64,000 bases of DNA from Celeribacter naphthalenivorans. Its GTDB lineage: Bacteria; Pseudomonadota; Alphaproteobacteria; Rhodobacterales; Rhodobacteraceae. Location: contig NZ_JAIVLK010000004.1 in the NCBI RefSeq assembly GCF_020524585.1, positions 248,001-312,000 on the forward strand, in the 5' to 3' direction. The notes beneath the pieces are model-generated. The model ran no database searches. It worked only from the letters and a program-made list of their open reading frames with translations, and was not told the origin of the DNA. Below, one piece after another: positions 50,404 through 59,148 of the stretch; the stretch's first letter is position 1, and the number at the start of each line of letters is the position of its first letter. The position numbers and the translations under genes are program-made.

Positions 50404-51962
50404 TGCAGAGCCTTGAAAAGCTGGCGGGCCAGGTCGTCGTTGTCGGGAGCGGTATTGCCGGCCTGATGACAGCGCTCGAACTGGCGCCTCGGCCCGTGGT
50501 GCTGGTCACCCGCGCCGAACTTGGTCGCGAAAGCTCAAGTCTCTGGGCGCAGGGTGGCATTGCCGCAAGTCTTGGGCCGGATGACGATCCCGAGCTGCAT
50601 CTTGCCGATACGCTCGCGGCCGGGGCGGGGCTTTGCGATCAGGAGGTGGCGCGAGGGATTCTCTCGGACGCGGGCGATGCAATCGCGACCCTGGAACACT
50701 ACGGCGTGCGGTTCGACCGCAAGGCCGATGGAACCTTTTCCCTCGGTCTCGAGGCGGCCCACGGGCGGCGCCGCATCCTTCATGCAGGTGGCGACGGATC
50801 GGGTGCCGCGATCACATTGGCCTTGGCCGAAGCCGTGCGCCGGACGCCGTCGATCACGCTGTTGACCGGCGTGGAGGCGCGCCGAGTGCTCACCGAAGAA
50901 GGGCGTGTCACCGGGCTTTTGCTTCAGACGGAGACAGAGGCGGGCATTCTGTCCACGACGCAGGTGGTGCTGGCGACCGGCGGTCTTGGCGGTCTCTTTG
51001 ATGCCACAACCAACCCCTCCGGCAATGTCGGGCAGGGCGTCATGATGGCCGCCCGCGCAGGCGCGCTTCTGACCGATATGGAGTTCGTGCAATTCCATCC
51101 CACCGCGCTCGATGTCCCGCGCACGCCGCTGCCCCTCGTCAGCGAAGCGGTCCGGGGCGAGGGGGCGTGGCTGCTCAACGGGGCAGGCGCGCGGTTTATG
51201 CAGGACACTGAAGGGGCGGAGCTTGCCCCGCGTGACGTGGTGGCCCGTGCGATCCATGCCCAGATCGCGCAGGGGCAGCGTGTTTATCTCGATGCGTCCC
51301 GCATGCTTGGTCCGCGATTTGCCACAGCCTTTCCCACCATCGACCGCCTGTGCCGTGAGGCAGGGATTGATCCCGCGCGCGACCCGATCCCGGTCCGCCC
51401 GGCGGCGCATTACCACATGGGCGGCGTGGCCACGGACGCCTTTGGTCGCACAAGTCTTGCGGGCCTCTGGGCGGTTGGAGAATGCGCCGCGACGGGGCTG
51501 CATGGGGCCAATCGGCTCGCCAGCAACTCTCTTTTGGAGGCGGTGGTCATGGCGCGCCGTGCGGCGAAGGCTTTAGGCGAAACTCCGGCTTCCGCGACAA
51601 AAGGGGCTCTGCGCACAGCTCTGGCCCAGCCCTTGCCTCGCACCGACGTGGATACTGTTCGCCCCATCGTTTCCAACCATCTCGGGCTGATCCGTGACAA
51701 GGCCGGGATTGACGACGCGATCCGCCGTTTGCGTCCGCTGGTCTTGGATGACGGCCCGGCCTCTGATCCCGCGCTCGTTGCGCTCTCGATCGCATGCTTT
51801 GCCGCGCTGCGTCTGGAGACGCGGGGCGGACATGCGCGGCGGGATTTTCCGAACCTACTGAGCAAACCCATCCGCCACCGGATGGACCTTGATGACATTC
51901 TGGCCGCGACCGCTGATCTGGGCCCGGCCAAGCCTCCCCTCGTTTCGGAGTATATGACGTGA
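50403..51962 (+). CDS. nadB: L-aspartate oxidase
   Basis: NadB oxidises aspartate to iminoaspartate with FAD, the first step of de novo NAD synthesis, and hands the unstable product to NadA. The 519-residue flavoprotein begins with the dinucleotide-binding VVVGSGIAGLMTALEL, followed by SSLWAQGGIAASLG, the substrate-binding HGRRRILH, EFVQFHPTAL, and HYHMGGVATDAFGRTSLAGLWAVGECA. It overlaps nadA by one base and nadC by four (GTGA). The C-terminus is the shorter helical domain of the succinate dehydrogenase/fumarate reductase family. Confidence 0.95.
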   Translation: MQSLEKLAGQVVVVGSGIAGLMTALELAPRPVVLVTRAELGRESSSLWAQGGIAASLGPDDDPELHLADTLAAGAGLCDQEVARGILSDAGDAIATLEHYGVRFDRKADGTFSLGLEAAHGRRRILHAGGDGSGAAITLALAEAVRRTPSITLLTGVEARRVLTEEGRVTGLLLQTETEAGILSTTQVVLATGGLGGLFDATTNPSGNVGQGVMMAARAGALLTDMEFVQFHPTALDVPRTPLPLVSEAVRGEGAWLLNGAGARFMQDTEGAELAPRDVVARAIHAQIAQGQRVYLDASRMLGPRFATAFPTIDRLCREAGIDPARDPIPVRPAAHYHMGGVATDAFGRTSLAGLWAVGECAATGLHGANRLASNSLLEAVVMARRAAKALGETPASATKGALRTALAQPLPRTDVDTVRPIVSNHLGLIRDKAGIDDAIRRLRPLVLDDGPASDPALVALSIACFAALRLETRGGHARRDFPNLLSKPIRHRMDLDDILAATADLGPAKPPLVSEYMT

Positions 51963-52813
51963 CCCTTTCTCCTCTGCCTCACCTGATGATCGAACCCGTC
52001 GTGCGCCGCGCGCTTGAAGAGGATCTCGGCCTTGCCGGGGACATCACGTCGATGGGGGCAATCCCCGCCGGGCATCGCTCGGTCGTCACCGCCGTGTCCC
52101 GCACGCAAGGCGTCATTGCCGGCCTCGATTGTGCCGAAATTGCCTGTCACCTCGTCGATCCGAAGATCAAATTTACTCGCCTCGTCGAAGATGGTGCGCC
52201 CGTGTCGCCCGGCACCCATATCGCCACCTTTGAAGGCCCGTCGCGGAGCTTGCTGACTGCCGAACGCACGGCGCTTAATTTCATGGGGCATCTGTCCGGC
52301 ATCGCCTCTGTCACGGCGGAGCTGGTGCGCGCGGTCTCTGGCACGAAGGCGGCGATCACCTGTACGCGCAAGACCACGCCGGGGCTGCGGGCGTTGGAGA
52401 AATATGCGGTGCGCGCGGGCGGGGGGATGAATCATCGCTACTCTCTCGCCGACGCGGTTCTGATCAAGGACAACCATATCGCTTTGGCCGGTGGGATCCG
52501 CCCGGCGCTTGAAGGTGTGTGGGCTGTGGCGGGGCATCTTGTGAAGATCGAGATCGAGGTGGACACGTTGGATCAACTGGCCCAAGTGCTTGAAATCGGC
52601 GCGGACGCCGTGTTGCTGGACAACATGTCCCCTGAGATGTTGCGCGAGGCCGTGGCCATGGTGGATGGGCGCGCGATCACCGAAGCCTCGGGCGGCATCA
52701 CGCCGGAAACGGCGGCTTCCGTGGCGGCTTCTGGTGTGGATTTGATCTCTCTGGGCTGGATCACCCATAGCGCGCCGGTGCTGGATATCGGGCTGGATTT
52801 CATGCCGGAATAA
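51959..52813 (+). CDS. nadC: Nicotinate-nucleotide pyrophosphorylase (quinolinate phosphoribosyltransferase)
   Basis: NadC converts quinolinate and PRPP to nicotinate mononucleotide with loss of CO2. The 284-residue protein shows EEDLGLAGDIT, the substrate-binding RTALNFMGHLSGIAS, CTRKTTPGLRALEKYAV, GGGMNHRYSLADAVLIKDNH and EASGGITPE, all typical. The start codon is GTG 51959, overlapping the nadB stop. It completes the NAD module, which is closed by a short palindromic hairpin about 110 bases downstream. Confidence 0.95.
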   Translation: MTLSPLPHLMIEPVVRRALEEDLGLAGDITSMGAIPAGHRSVVTAVSRTQGVIAGLDCAEIACHLVDPKIKFTRLVEDGAPVSPGTHIATFEGPSRSLLTAERTALNFMGHLSGIASVTAELVRAVSGTKAAITCTRKTTPGLRALEKYAVRAGGGMNHRYSLADAVLIKDNHIALAGGIRPALEGVWAVAGHLVKIEIEVDTLDQLAQVLEIGADAVLLDNMSPEMLREAVAMVDGRAITEASGGITPETAASVAASGVDLISLGWITHSAPVLDIGLDFMPE

Positions 52814-53079
52814 GGGATGGCGTAGGTCAGCAAGGCTGCCCTCCAGGACGTTTCGCGAAAAAATCGGCCTTTTCATAGGGGTACGCAGGACTGCGTGCCC
52901 TTCGCCGCCGTCGCGGTTCAGTCGGGACTAGTCCCGAGTTTTCGGCAACTCTCTCCAAAATCATATCGAGCTGCGGCCCCTTGAGGGCGCGCGCTGCCCC
53001 CTTTGTCACCCGGTTCTGCCGTGGGGGGCTAAGGGCGTGTTTGGATTCTTCCCAAAATGCCACTTTTTCCACCCTCGAA
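52814..53079. other. Noncoding interval after nadC
   Basis: No credible gene. A GTG-started 81-codon frame on the minus strand (53072-52827) has an Arg-rich, unlikely composition and is not annotated. The interval holds the hairpin at 52922. Confidence 0.4.
52922..52943 (+). terminator. Candidate terminator of nadABC
   Basis: TCGGGACTAGTCCCGA (52922-52937) is a 16-base perfect palindrome followed by GTTTTC. Confidence 0.5.
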
Positions 53080-53087
53080 TGTATACA
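53080..53087. promoter_or_regulatory. GntR operator-like site, distal TGTATACA
   Basis: TGTATACA palindrome, repeated at 53185. Just after it, GTATT...AATAC (53089-53105) forms another small inverted repeat. These are plausible autoregulatory sites of the GntR gene. Confidence 0.4.
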
Positions 53088-53184
53088 AAGTATTCTGGGT
53101 CAATACAAAAAATAGCCTGTTTTCACTAAAAAAATGGTGAACATGTTCAAAAACAGCATTGATCGACGTCAGGAATCAACTCAT

Positions 53185-53192
53185 TGTATACA
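53185..53192. promoter_or_regulatory. GntR operator-like site, proximal TGTATACA
   Basis: A second TGTATACA (within ATTGTATACATAT) ends one base before the chosen GntR start codon. Occupancy here would block transcription or translation start. Confidence 0.4.
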
Positions 53193-53193
53193 T

Positions 53194-53940
53194 ATGAGCC
53201 AAGAGAAAACCGTCTATAGCAAATTGCGCAGCATGATCCTGAATGGCGCCTTCGACGCCGGAGAGCGGCTGACTGAACTGAAAGTCTGTGAAGCACTGGG
53301 GGTGTCGCGGACGCCGGTCAGGGCCGCTCTGTTGCAGCTGGCGTCTCAGAATCTGGTCATTGGACAAAGCAATCGGGGGTACACCGTGCGCGGCATCACC
53401 GTCGAAGACGTGTGGGGCGCAAATGTTGTGCGCTCGGTCCTCGAGGGCGCTGCCGCCGGTATGGTGGCGCGCGAGGGGGTGGACGGCGATGTGCGTGACA
53501 CGCTTGAGCAAAGCCTGAAGGACTACGGCCAGCTCGCGCGGCATGTCGAACTGTCGGATGATTTCCTGAATAACCATTCGGCTGCGAACCGGGTTTTTCA
53601 CGAAACAATCGTTTCTGCGTCCAAAAATGAAAGCCTTTTTCGGTCGATTGAGACGCTGGCCTATATGCCCGTCCAGATCAACCGCGTGGTGTTCGCGTCG
53701 GATCGCGACTTTGCCATTCAGACCGTGCAATCCGGGCTGGCGGAGCATCAGAGCGTCTTGGCCGCGATGCTGTCGGGGGACGGAATGGCGGCGGAATTGC
53801 TGATGCGCACGCACAGTCAAAAAGCGTTGCGCGGCATCGAACATGTGCAGGGGGTGCTCGGGCTGGGGCCTGAATACCGCCAGATGCCATTTCACAAGTT
53901 CATCGGGGGCCTCGGGATTTCCGTGGTCGCCGCAGAATAA
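53194..53940 (+). CDS. GntR-family (FCD) transcriptional regulator
   Basis: The regulator has an N-terminal winged helix (TVYSKLRSMILNGAFDAGERLTELKVCEALGVSRTPVRAALLQL) and a C-terminal helical FCD ligand-binding domain with the metal/ligand His residues in FHETIVSA and HQSVLAAM. The ATG at 53194 gives the standard family start (248 residues), but no Shine-Dalgarno is present; upstream in-frame ATGs at 53134 and 53143 also lack one, so the message may be leaderless or poorly translated. It probably controls the catabolic and transport operon that follows 19 bases later. Confidence 0.85.
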   Translation: MSQEKTVYSKLRSMILNGAFDAGERLTELKVCEALGVSRTPVRAALLQLASQNLVIGQSNRGYTVRGITVEDVWGANVVRSVLEGAAAGMVAREGVDGDVRDTLEQSLKDYGQLARHVELSDDFLNNHSAANRVFHETIVSASKNESLFRSIETLAYMPVQINRVVFASDRDFAIQTVQSGLAEHQSVLAAMLSGDGMAAELLMRTHSQKALRGIEHVQGVLGLGPEYRQMPFHKFIGGLGISVVAAE

Positions 53941-53959
53941 AAGCTAAATTGGAGGAAAA

Positions 53960-54493
53960 ATGCCTGAAGCTGCAGTGAACGAGTTTTGGAAAGATATCAA
54001 ACCCATCGCAGAGGTGTTCAAGCCGGACGCCGGTCGCGATGTCTACATGAGCAATGTGGCTGACGCGGACGAAAAATATTTCGTGCCCTTCACCGACACG
54101 GTGTTTTCCCGGCCGCTCTGGATTTCGCCGAGCCAAAACAAATGGTGCGATATCCTGATGGCGAAAGAGGCGGGTCTTGTGAACCGTCACTATCACCCGC
54201 ACGAAGTGTTCGCCTACACGATCAGTGGCAAGTGGGGCTATCTCGAGCACGATTGGACCGCGACCGCAGGGGATTTCATCTACGAGTCTCCGGGCGAGGG
54301 GCACACGCTTGTGGCCTATGACCATCCCGATCCGATGCGCGCGTTTTTCATCGTGAAGGGGCCGCTGCTTTGGCTCGATCAAGACGGCGAAGTTGAAGGC
54401 TACATGGATGTCCACGACTACCTGAAAATGTGCCGTGATCATTACGAGAAAATCGGGATCGGCGCAGATTACATCGATGGCCTCATCCGGTGA
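53960..54493 (+). CDS. Cupin dioxygenase, 2,4'-dihydroxyacetophenone dioxygenase-like
   Basis: The 177-residue protein has a single cupin barrel with the metal-binding set HYHPHEVFAYTISGKWGYLEHDW near residues 78-100 and GEGHTLVAYDHPDP near 114-127. The pattern resembles 2,4'-dihydroxyacetophenone dioxygenase, which splits the C-C bond next to the ketone, but similar cupins act on other diketones and acetyl compounds. A strong GGAGG lies before the ATG. It is the first enzyme gene of the operon and overlaps the next by four bases (GTGA). Confidence 0.72.
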   Translation: MPEAAVNEFWKDIKPIAEVFKPDAGRDVYMSNVADADEKYFVPFTDTVFSRPLWISPSQNKWCDILMAKEAGLVNRHYHPHEVFAYTISGKWGYLEHDWTATAGDFIYESPGEGHTLVAYDHPDPMRAFFIVKGPLLWLDQDGEVEGYMDVHDYLKMCRDHYEKIGIGADYIDGLIR

Positions 54494-55527
54494 GCCATCT
54501 CGCCCTTCACTGGCATGGGCGGCGGGATTTGCGGGTGGAGGCGCGTGAGCGTCCTCCGCTTGCACCGGATGAGGTGCGTTTGTCCGTGGCCTATTGCGGG
54601 ATTTGCGGAAGTGATCTGCATGAATATGCGCAGGGGCCGCAGGCCATCCCGACGGTCACACCGCACCGTCTCTCCGGCGTGAAGGCGCCGCTTGTGATCG
54701 GACATGAGTTTTGCGGAACCGTCATTGAGGTCGGGTCTGACGTGCAGTCGATCGCACTCGGTGATCGCGTTGCGGTCGAGCCGGAATATCGGTGCGGTGT
54801 CTGCACGGCCTGCGTGCGCGGAGATTACCATCTGTGCGACGATTGGGGTTTCGCGGGGCTGATGGGGCATGGTGGCATGGCGCAAGAAGCCGCCGTTCCC
54901 GCCTATATGTTGCACAGATTGCCGGACGGGGTGTCCTTCGAGGACGCCGCACTTTTGGAGCCGGCTGCGGTCGCGCGGCACGCGATCAACCGCGCGGGCG
55001 AAGTCTACGGAGCACGCTGTGCTGTGGTTGGGGCAGGGCCGATTGGTCTTCTGCTGGTCCAGCTCCTAAAGCTGTTCGGCGCGTCCGAGATCGTGGCAAC
55101 CGACATGTCCGAGGCCCGTTGTGCCAAGGCATTGGCATTGGGGGCGGACAGGGCGTTCTCACCGCGCGACGACGCTCTGACGGCCAATCACTTCGACGTG
55201 GTGTTCGAGGCGGTGGGCGTGCAATCGGCGCTGGATGCCGCGCTTACGGCGACGCGGAAAGGCGGCAAAGTTATTCTCGCGGGCCTCTTCGTTGAAACGG
55301 CCCAGATGAACCTCTTCGACATGGTCAATCGGGAAGTGAGCCTGTTGACGACGCTCGGGTATCGTGACTGCTACCCGGATCTCATGAACCACATTGCGAC
55401 GGGCCGGTTCGCGCCTGCGCAGATCGTCACCCGAAAGGTGCCGTTGGACAGAGCCGTGGAGGACGGCTTCGAGGCGCTTTTGGGGCGACCGGAAGAAATC
55501 AAGATTTTGGTACAGCCGAACGGCTGA
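54490..55527 (+). CDS. Zinc-dependent alcohol dehydrogenase (2,3-butanediol dehydrogenase-like)
   Basis: This 345-residue medium-chain dehydrogenase has the catalytic zinc Cys in CGICGSDLHEY and His-Glu in GHEFCGTV, the structural zinc set CGVCTACVRGDYHLC, and the cofactor motif VVGAGPIGLLLVQLLK. It resembles (R,R)-butanediol/sorbitol dehydrogenases. The start is GTG 54490 overlapping the cupin stop, so the two are translated together. The likely role is oxidation of a secondary hydroxyl group in the same substrate or its product. Confidence 0.88.
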   Translation: MSHLALHWHGRRDLRVEARERPPLAPDEVRLSVAYCGICGSDLHEYAQGPQAIPTVTPHRLSGVKAPLVIGHEFCGTVIEVGSDVQSIALGDRVAVEPEYRCGVCTACVRGDYHLCDDWGFAGLMGHGGMAQEAAVPAYMLHRLPDGVSFEDAALLEPAAVARHAINRAGEVYGARCAVVGAGPIGLLLVQLLKLFGASEIVATDMSEARCAKALALGADRAFSPRDDALTANHFDVVFEAVGVQSALDAALTATRKGGKVILAGLFVETAQMNLFDMVNREVSLLTTLGYRDCYPDLMNHIATGRFAPAQIVTRKVPLDRAVEDGFEALLGRPEEIKILVQPNG

Positions 55528-55545
55528 AACCGAACAGGAGGAACT

Positions 55546-56313
55546 ATGCAAAGCACACTTTTTGACGTGACGGGACGTGTCGCGGTGGTCACCGGCGGTG
55601 CGTCGGGCATCGGTTTGGGGATCGCGACAGCGCTGGCCCGTGCAGGTGCGAATGTGGTCATCGCGGACCTGAATGGCACCGAAGCGGAGGCCGTGGCACA
55701 GAGATTGGCGACCGAAACATCATCGGAAACGATGGGGCTGGCCGTCGATGTGACGTCAACCGAGCAGGCCGAGGCCCTGATGGCCAAGACGCTTGAGCGC
55801 TTCGGGCGGCTGGACATTCTGGTGAACAACGCGGGCATCGGCATTCATTGTCGGCCCGAAGAGATGACCATGGAGCAATGGGATCTCAACGTCGCCGTGA
55901 ACCTTCGCAGCGTCTTCCATCTCTCCAAGCTGGCCTATGACAGCCTGCGCGAGGGCGGTGGAAAGATCATCAATATCGGCTCCATGTATTCGATTTTCGG
56001 TGCGGGCGAAGTCCCCGCCTATGCCGCCAGCAAAGGGGGCGTGGTGCAGCTGACCAAGAGCCTCGCCGTGGCCTGGGCCGAACAAGACATTCAAGTCAAT
56101 GCGATCTTGCCCGGGTGGATCAACACGGGCCTCGGCGCGCAAGGGCGTCGTGAGATGGAGGGTCTGAACGAACGGGTGTTGGCACGCACACCAGCCGCCC
56201 GTTGGGGAGAGCCCGAAGATCTTGCCGGGGTGGCGGTCTTTCTGGCCTCCGACGCATCAAAATACATCACTGGCGTCAGTATCCCGGTGGATGGAGGCTA
56301 CTCGGTTGCTTGA
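55546..56313 (+). CDS. Short-chain dehydrogenase/reductase
   Basis: The 255-residue classical SDR has the cofactor motif VTGGASGIGLGIA near residues 16-28, NNAGIG near 94-99, the catalytic Ser in INIGSMYS and YAASKGG (Tyr-x3-Lys), then ILPGWINTGL. The Asp after strand 2 (VIADLN) suggests NAD rather than NADP. It is most like gluconate 5-dehydrogenase or diacetyl/acetoin-type reductases, which suits the neighbouring dehydrogenase. GGAGG precedes the start. Confidence 0.88.
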   Translation: MQSTLFDVTGRVAVVTGGASGIGLGIATALARAGANVVIADLNGTEAEAVAQRLATETSSETMGLAVDVTSTEQAEALMAKTLERFGRLDILVNNAGIGIHCRPEEMTMEQWDLNVAVNLRSVFHLSKLAYDSLREGGGKIINIGSMYSIFGAGEVPAYAASKGGVVQLTKSLAVAWAEQDIQVNAILPGWINTGLGAQGRREMEGLNERVLARTPAARWGEPEDLAGVAVFLASDASKYITGVSIPVDGGYSVA

Positions 56314-56368
56314 GTGAAGACGCAATACCCGGCCGGAGGAGACCGGGAAACCAAGAGAGGAGAAAACT

Positions 56369-57649
56369 ATGAATAAGAAAACGCACAACATAGCTCACCT
56401 AAATCGCAGAGGATTTCTGAAAGCAGGGGCGGCCTCTGCGGCGGCGGTGGGTCTTTACAGCCCAGCCTTTGCAGCGGAGCGGACCATCAAAATCGGCATG
56501 GTCATGCCGCAGACCGGGCCTTTGGCCTTTTTCTCTGAACACGTCGATTTCGTGCTCGGACAGGTGCAGAAGGCCACCGGCGGTCAACTGACCATCGACG
56601 GGCGCCAGTACCCTTTTGAAATTCTTTTGCGGGACAGCCAGTCGAACCCGAACAGGGCGTCCGAAGTCGCGGCCCAACTGATCCTCGATGAGGGTGTCGA
56701 TCTGATGATCGCCGCCGCGACCCCCGAAACCACCGTGCCCGTTTCGGATATGTGCGAGTTGAATGGCGTGCCCTGTGTCACCAACGACACGCCGCTTGAA
56801 CCCTATTTCCAGGCGCGCGGGGGCGATCCCGACGTCGGCTTTGAATGGACGAACCATTTCTTCTTTTCCGGCACGCAGTCGGCGGGCACGAACCTCAACA
56901 TGTTCGGTCAGATTGCGTCCGACAAGATGGTCGGCGCGCTCTGGCCGAACGACGGCGACGGCAATGCCTTCGCGCAGAGCTATCCGCCGCTGTTCGACAG
57001 CCTCGGGTACGGTCTCTCGGACCCGGGCCGGTTTGACATGCCGCTGAGTTCCTATGCCGCAGCGGTCTCGCAGTTCAAAGCCGACGGCGTCGACTTGATC
57101 TACGGTGTCATTCCGCCGCCTGAATTCACGACCTTCTGGAACGAGGCCGCTCAGCAGAAATTCCAGCCGAAATTGGTCTATGCCGGGAAGACGGTTCAAT
57201 TCCCGGCCGCGATCGAACCCTTTGGCGCGCGTGCCGAAGGGCTGATCACCGAGGTGTGGTGGGCGCCGAGCTATCCCTATGCTTCGACCATGACAGGGCA
57301 GAGTTCTCAGGAGTTGGCGGATGAGTATGAGGCGGCTTCCGGGCGCCAATGGTCGATGCCGCTCGCCTATCGTCACTCGCTGTTCGAGGTGATTTTCGAC
57401 GGTCTCAAGCGTGTGCAGGATCTCGACGATCCGGCCTCGATCCAGGCCGCCTTCAACGAGACCGATATGGTGTCCGTTGTGGGGCCGATCAACTTCCAGA
57501 CGGGGCCGCTTCCGAACACCTGCATGACGCCCACGGCGGGTGGTCAATGGGTCAAAGGCGACAAGTTCCCGCTGAATCTGGTCATTTGCGACAATGAGTT
57601 TGCGCCAGAGGTTCCCGTTCAAGGCGAAGTGCAGCCTTTGACGTATTGA
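56369..57649 (+). CDS. Branched-chain amino acid-type ABC transporter substrate-binding protein
   Basis: The 426-residue periplasmic protein has a Tat-type signal NRRGFLKAG at residues 12-20 and a cleavage site after AFA. The mature part is a Peripla_BP_6/LivJ-like fold beginning TIKIGMVMPQTGPLAFFSEH. It carries LRDSQSNPNRASEVAAQLIL and IAAATPETTVPVSDMCE, typical of the amide/urea/short-chain branch. Tat export suggests folding before export. The ligand is unknown; it belongs to the LivGFHM-type transporter downstream. An intercistronic hairpin follows at 57656. Confidence 0.88.
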   Translation: MNKKTHNIAHLNRRGFLKAGAASAAAVGLYSPAFAAERTIKIGMVMPQTGPLAFFSEHVDFVLGQVQKATGGQLTIDGRQYPFEILLRDSQSNPNRASEVAAQLILDEGVDLMIAAATPETTVPVSDMCELNGVPCVTNDTPLEPYFQARGGDPDVGFEWTNHFFFSGTQSAGTNLNMFGQIASDKMVGALWPNDGDGNAFAQSYPPLFDSLGYGLSDPGRFDMPLSSYAAAVSQFKADGVDLIYGVIPPPEFTTFWNEAAQQKFQPKLVYAGKTVQFPAAIEPFGARAEGLITEVWWAPSYPYASTMTGQSSQELADEYEAASGRQWSMPLAYRHSLFEVIFDGLKRVQDLDDPASIQAAFNETDMVSVVGPINFQTGPLPNTCMTPTAGGQWVKGDKFPLNLVICDNEFAPEVPVQGEVQPLTY

Positions 57650-57655
57650 GTCTCT

Positions 57656-57682
57656 CCCTCAATCCGCAGGGCGGGTTGAGGG
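57656..57682 (+). promoter_or_regulatory. Intercistronic stem-loop after the binding-protein gene
   Basis: CCCTCAATCCGC (57656-57667) pairs with GCGGGTTGAGGG (57671-57682), three-base loop. No T run directly follows; it probably stabilises the binding-protein mRNA or partly terminates. Confidence 0.6.
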
Positions 57683-57710
57683 GCCTCTTTCCAACGCGAT
57701 GGAGAAAATC

Positions 57711-58439
57711 TTGAAACCACTTCTCGAACTTCGAGGGGTCTCGAAAGCCTTTGGCGGCATCGAGGTCTTCAATGATGTCAGCCTCACGCTCGAGCCGGGA
57801 GCCCGTTTGGGCATTCTCGGCCCAAATGGTGCGGGCAAGAGCACGATGTTCAACCTGATTTCCGGCCTGCATCGTCCGACCGGCGGTGAGATGCTCTACG
57901 AAGGTCACAATCTGGGTCAAATGAAGCCTTGGAACGCCTGTCGGCGTGGCATCGGGCGCACTTTTCAAATTCCACAGCCGTTTGGCGACATGACGGTCGC
58001 CGAAAACGTGATCGTCGGATGCACATCCGGCGCAGGGCTTAGCCTGCATGAGGCGCGTGATCGCGCGCATGACATTCTGGAGATGACCGGGCTCGGGGAT
58101 CACCGGGACAAGTTGGCAAAGTCTTTGGCCCTGTTGGACCTCAAACGTCTGGAGCTTGCGAAAGCGGCGGCGATGAAGCCAAAGCTTTTGTTGCTCGATG
58201 AGATCGCGGGCGGGTTGACCGAGGCGGAATGCGACACGCTTCTCGACATCTTGCAAAAGGTCGTGCGGCGCGACACGGCCGTGATCTGGATCGAACATGT
58301 CGTGCATGCGCTCACGCGGTTTGTCGACGAAGTCGCAGTGCTCGCCGACAAGCAGATTGTCGTGCGGGGGCAGATTGATGAGGTTTTGGAGAACGCCGAA
58401 GTGCGCCGCCTCTATTTCGGAGCGGAGGCGGAAGTATGA
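57711..58439 (+). CDS. livG: ABC transporter ATP-binding protein, LivG-like
   Basis: The protein has Walker A GPNGAGKST, the Q-loop in IPQPFGDMT, LALLDLKRLELAKA in place of the canonical LSGGQ (a frequent LivG variant) and Walker B LLLLDEIAGGLTEAE. It powers import with the LivF partner. The start is uncertain: TTG 57711 has GGAG at ideal spacing, while ATG 57699 has none, so the TTG is preferred (242 residues). Its stop overlaps the livF start (ATGA). Confidence 0.85.
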   Translation: MKPLLELRGVSKAFGGIEVFNDVSLTLEPGARLGILGPNGAGKSTMFNLISGLHRPTGGEMLYEGHNLGQMKPWNACRRGIGRTFQIPQPFGDMTVAENVIVGCTSGAGLSLHEARDRAHDILEMTGLGDHRDKLAKSLALLDLKRLELAKAAAMKPKLLLLDEIAGGLTEAECDTLLDILQKVVRRDTAVIWIEHVVHALTRFVDEVAVLADKQIVVRGQIDEVLENAEVRRLYFGAEAEV

Positions 58440-59146
58440 GCGCGTTGTTAAGCATTCGGGATCTTCATCTGAATTACGGTCAGTTCGCCGCCTTGCACGG
58501 CATGGATATCGACATCGATGCCGGTGAAATCGTCGCTGTCATCGGGGCGAACGGGGCGGGGAAAAGCTCGCTGATCCGGGGCATTTGTGGCACCGAAGGC
58601 GATGCCAAAGGCAGCATCACACTCGACGGGCGCGAGCTTTTGGGCCTGACGCCGCCGGACATCGTTCATGCCGGGATCGGTCTCGTGCCGGAGGGCCGGC
58701 GCATTTTTCCGTCGCTGAGCGTCGAAGAGAATATTCTTTTGGGTGGGCAACTGGGACAGCTCCACGGCAAGGACCCGTGGACGCTTGAGCGCATCTATGA
58801 ACTGTTCCCGGACCTCGTGCCCAAACGCCACATTTCCGGGACGATGCTCTCGGGCGGCCAGCAACAGATGATCGCGATCGCGCGCGCGTTGATGACCAAC
58901 CCGCGTGTGCTTTTGTGCGACGAGATCAGCCTCGGCCTCGCCCCGACGATCATCGGGCGCCTCTACGAACAGCTGATCAAACTTGCGTCCGAAGGTTTGG
59001 CGATCCTCGTGGTCGAACAGGCCATGCGCAAAGCGTTGGAAATTTCCGACCGGTACTACTGCCTGCTCGAAGGCCATGTGTCTTTGTCCGGCGCCTCCGA
59101 TGAGGCGGATGAGACACGTGTCGCGCAAGCTTATTTTGGGAGATAG
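58436..59146 (+). CDS. livF: ABC transporter ATP-binding protein, LivF-like
   Basis: The 236-residue ATPase has Walker A GANGAGKSS, the signature MLSGGQQQMIAIARAL, and Walker B VLLCDEISLGLAP. It forms the second nucleotide-binding subunit of the importer with LivG. The overlap with livG and the two-base gap before the permease show one transcript. Confidence 0.9.
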   Translation: MSALLSIRDLHLNYGQFAALHGMDIDIDAGEIVAVIGANGAGKSSLIRGICGTEGDAKGSITLDGRELLGLTPPDIVHAGIGLVPEGRRIFPSLSVEENILLGGQLGQLHGKDPWTLERIYELFPDLVPKRHISGTMLSGGQQQMIAIARALMTNPRVLLCDEISLGLAPTIIGRLYEQLIKLASEGLAILVVEQAMRKALEISDRYYCLLEGHVSLSGASDEADETRVAQAYFGR

Positions 59147-59148
59147 AC

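Noticed and set aside
52827-53072. 81-codon minus-strand frame between nadC and the GntR gene
   Set aside because: GTG start with poorly placed ribosome site, Arg-rich stretch and no recognisable domain; the area also holds a terminator-like palindrome.
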